Assembly (NCBI GenBank): GCA_902803795.1
Contig: CADCRC010000047.1
Coordinates: 1 to 6,461 of the forward strand
Length of the DNA: 6,461 nucleotides
Source: an uncultured Erysipelotrichaceae bacterium
GTDB lineage: Bacteria; Bacillota_I; Bacilli_A; RF39; UBA660
Direction of reading: 5' to 3'
Shown: piece by piece, positions 5,969 to 6,461 of the stretch
Layout of the letters: every line of letters starts with the position of its first letter
How positions within the stretch are numbered: position 1 is the stretch's first letter
Notes under the pieces: model-generated
The model's database searches: none
The model's input: only the letters and a program-made list of their open reading frames with translations
Told to the model about the DNA's origin: nothing
Position numbers and translations under genes: made by a program

Positions 5969-6457
5969 ATGAAAAAAATATCAATTAATTTACTTATTTT
6001 ATTTACATCTCTTCTACTCATAACAAAAAACACATATGGATTAACAAATGATAAATTAAATATTTATTTTGACAAAAAAACATATAAAGAATCAATAAAT
6101 AGTATTACAGCAAAAAAAATCAAAATATATAACAATAATATATATTTTGATATAGATTTAAAAATACCAGGAGACTACTATGAATTTACAATTGAAACTA
6201 AAAACAAAAGCAATTATAATGCAACAATAGAAGAAGATGTAAACATATTATTAAATAAGAAAACAAAATTAATAAATGCATATATAACATACTATAATGG
6301 AAAAAAAATAAAAAAAGGCGATATATTAAAAGCAAATACAAAAGAAAAATACATAATACATGTAGAATTTAAAAAAGATATTATAAATGATGATTTAAAA
6401 GAATTACCTTTAGAATTAAAATTCTCTATTCCAATCAAATACATAGAATACATATAA
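5969..6457 (+). CDS. Lysine-rich secreted protein with TasA/camelysin-like core motifs, divergent to the fibre operon
   Basis: This 162-residue protein has a standard leader: MKK, a hydrophobic stretch INLLILFTSLLLI (6-18) and likely cleavage after NTYG (Gly24). It lacks the GYA-x-LS motif of the two fibre proteins, so the general signal peptidase may process it instead. Its core, IPGDYYEFTIETKNKSNYNA (66-85), lines up with QPGDTLTFTATVTNSGT and VGDVYKYNATIKNNGT of the fibre proteins. The later LKANTKEKYIIHVEFKKD (120-137) lines up with LAPNASATITVVVSYPS and LNINDTISFSIKLKYKD. It is much richer in lysine and asparagine and has no cysteine or anchor. A minor fibre component or accessory (compare TapA beside TasA) is a guess from position. 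The start is supported by AAGGATGTGA and the stop is TAA, four bases before the window ends. Confidence 0.85.
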   Translation: MKKISINLLILFTSLLLITKNTYGLTNDKLNIYFDKKTYKESINSITAKKIKIYNNNIYFDIDLKIPGDYYEFTIETKNKSNYNATIEEDVNILLNKKTKLINAYITYYNGKKIKKGDILKANTKEKYIIHVEFKKDIINDDLKELPLELKFSIPIKYIEYI

Positions 6458-6461
6458 AAAA

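Noticed and set aside
1..6461. Alternative genetic code with TGA as tryptophan
   Set aside because: Tryptophan codons I checked are TGG, no in-frame TGA was met, and the genes translate fully with the standard bacterial code; stops are all TAA, so TGA use cannot be tested further.

Overview
The window looks like chromosome from a very AT-rich Bacillota lineage, either Bacilli or an uncultured relative of the Mollicutes. Evidence for this is the strong A+T bias, AGGAGG-type ribosome binding sites, Gram-positive style promoters, and secreted proteins with SipW-type leaders. All eight complete genes stop at TAA. The tryptophan codons I checked are all TGG, so the standard bacterial code fits. 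Seven complete or partial-pathway genes and one truncated gene read leftward; one gene at the right end reads rightward.

Right part (about 2640-6461) is a surface-fibre secretion locus. Leftward from a divergent control region (5757-5968) the order is: a Thr/Ala-rich TasA/camelysin-like protein (196 aa), an unusual RNA element with two mutually exclusive hairpins, a SipW/ER-type signal peptidase with a large multi-membrane N-terminal region (386 aa), a short two-membrane-segment protein resembling the cytoplasmic end of DUF5305 proteins (197 aa), a second TasA/camelysin-like protein (199 aa), and a probable intrinsic terminator. The last three genes are tightly packed, with ribosome binding sites overlapping the preceding stop codons. 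The expected logic is that the two fibre-type proteins are exported and cut by the dedicated peptidase encoded between them. The divergent rightward gene (162 aa) encodes a lysine-rich secreted protein. It seems to share the beta-sandwich core motifs of the two fibre proteins but lacks their SipW-type signal motif, and may be a third, diverged component.

Left part (1-2641) is a separate leftward operon: a PfkB-family sugar kinase, a stand-alone Smr-domain protein overlapping it by 17 nt, a small acidic tail-anchored protein with a repeated FDKTKE motif, and the N-terminal 338 residues of a TGS + tRNA-synthetase-like + uridine-kinase-like 'nucleoside kinase' cut by the window edge.

The most interesting parts are the double-hairpin RNA element at 5065-5132, the third divergent fibre-like protein, and the 386-aa membrane-embedded signal peptidase. 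No tRNA, rRNA, CRISPR array or insertion sequence was seen.
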